A stretch of 64,000 bases of DNA, taken from Mytilus californianus. Lineage: Eukaryota > Mollusca > Bivalvia > Mytilida > Mytilidae. The notes beneath the pieces were generated by a model that had not been told where the DNA came from, did no database searches, and saw nothing but the letters and a program-made list of their open reading frames with translations. The position numbers and the translations under genes were made by a program. Location of the stretch: positions 67,550,100-67,614,099 of the forward strand of contig NW_026262712.1 of the NCBI RefSeq assembly GCF_021869535.1, in the 5' to 3' direction. Each line of letters starts with the position of its first letter. Within the stretch, counting starts at the first letter, position 1. Below, in pieces: positions 62,778 to 64,000 of the stretch.

Positions 62778-64000
62778 CTAATCATATAAGTCATAAATTT
62801 TCACATCATAGCATTTGCAAAACCATCATTTATTCAATTTCTGAACCATGTTAAGTTAAATTTTAGACTAAGTATAGTAACTTTTAAATTTGCATTATTA
62901 GTTCAAACTGACAAAAACAGGAAGTGGATTAATAATCGATTTATAAAAAAAACAACTCGCAAATTACAACTTATCACTGTCAAGCTGCTGACCAAATATG
63001 TACCGGTAGTCATTCTGTTCACAACTATGTAAGAAAAGTGTGACAAAAATATTTGTTGGATGAAACAGGACAAGGTGAATGCAATATAACTCCACTCTAG
63101 GAGTGGAGGTTTATCTTGTAAACTGGGCCTTAATGCCTCTACTCCTTTTACACAAGGCTTCTAAAGTGCTATGCAGAATGATACAGATAAGTAAACACAA
63201 GTAAATACAAACTTGAGCAATTGGTTAAATAGGACTTGACCAATAAAACCAACTTAAAGTTATGGTTCAATTTTTTAAGGTCGCAGTTTGGTTTTTATTG
63301 TTTTAGACTTTTTCATATAATTAAACCAAAATTATATGCCATCCAGATTGCATAGTCAAACATTAAGGTACCTGACTATCTAAACGGACAATTTGATTAC
63401 AACAAGACAGCATTAAGTCATCCTGACAAGTATATTATAGAAAACCTTTTAGCATTAATTGGCAACAACTATCTTTATTTTGTGAAACTGATCACATGAA
63501 ATTGATTGGTTGGCTGTTAGGAGTTCATTTAAATACCTGCCAAATTCAGATTGAAACCAAATCAAAACCTTGGTTAAAAACAAAGATTCCCATCATTCTG
63601 ATGATGACCTTAATATCTTTTGAAAATTTAAAGTCAACTGAACCTGACAAGGATGTAACTTTACCAAGTCTTTGGACAAAAAAAATGTTGGATTAAAATG
63701 AGAATTAAACTTAAAGATTTTAAAATACTATATTTCATGTCTATAGTACTTTTGACCATATATTTGTGTGGTGGTCTAGCAGATTCTATCATTAGTTGAC
63801 CCTGTTTTGGCCTCAGGTGCCAATTTTAACAAAATTCTAGTCCCTCTTCTTAATAAACCATAAAAATAACAATACAAAAACACAGATATATATAGTTGTC
63901 TTATAATGATAATATATATATATTTAGAGTTATAATAAAGTATCAAGTGTAACAGATGTAATAATAAAAATTTATCAATGCTAATTTGTGTAAAGATTAT
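62778..64000. other. Intron upstream of the first visible exon
   Basis: No further SLC9C exon was found up to the window edge; the exon encoding the preceding exchanger helices must lie to the right. The sequence is AT-rich with a short TA run near 63909-63921. Confidence 0.45.

Noticed and set aside
63496-63696. Plus-strand 66-codon frame near the right edge
   Set aside because: No family features, no splice or promoter context; likely chance in an intron of the minus-strand gene.

Overview
The window looks like nuclear DNA from a marine bivalve, most likely a mussel of the Mytilus type. The reasons are small exons spread through long AT-rich introns with GT-AG boundaries, and a dense load of mollusc-style interspersed repeats. 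Many of these repeats carry internal satellites and end in runs of GGAC/GACGGAC followed by short inverted termini. There is no bacterial-style gene packing, and almost all long open frames are repeat noise. The organism call is from repeat style and family knowledge and has not been checked by a search.

One gene dominates. On the minus strand, from 62777 down to 17480, I assembled 23 exons whose reading phases all match at every junction (1046 residues plus stop; the 5' end lies beyond the right edge). The product is a voltage-sensor-bearing, cyclic-nucleotide-binding Na+/H+ exchanger of the SLC9C (sperm NHE, sNHE) family. In order it holds the C-terminal half of the exchanger membrane domain (62.8-48.3 kb), a cytosolic linker (47.7-40.9 kb), a four-helix voltage sensor with an S4 of three regularly spaced arginines (40.5-35.6 kb), a cyclic-nucleotide-binding domain (34.4-31.3 kb), and a C-terminal tail (30.8-17.5 kb). 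A separate terminal exon at 1.9-2.4 kb fits in phase if a textbook GC-AG donor inside the last exon is used. The two possible C-termini end in DTVM and DTRL, both PDZ-ligand-like.

The most unusual signal is that four introns of this gene each open with a tandem array whose unit is a copy of the 3' end of the preceding exon plus its 5' splice site: 80 bp units at 33.3-34.3 kb, 68 bp units at 36.8-38.95 kb (the S4 exon end, about 30 copies), about 36 bp units at 41.15-41.87 kb, and about 61 bp units at 55.5-56.7 kb. A fifth exon (45.67-45.81 kb) has a single downstream copy that keeps frame, acceptor and donor and may be a cassette exon. Dozens of near-perfect decoy 5' splice sites therefore sit directly behind real exons.

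The rest is intronic or intergenic repeat DNA. It includes satellite-carrying elements with inverted termini (5.4-6.9, 7.9-8.7, 10.0-11.1, 12.8-13.6, 28.9-29.3 kb), small MITE-like elements, a 1.1 kb foldback element with a 10 bp direct repeat at its flanks (24.66-25.76 kb), retroelement-tail-like fragments and microsatellites. I saw no tRNA, rRNA, CRISPR or plus-strand gene I could support.
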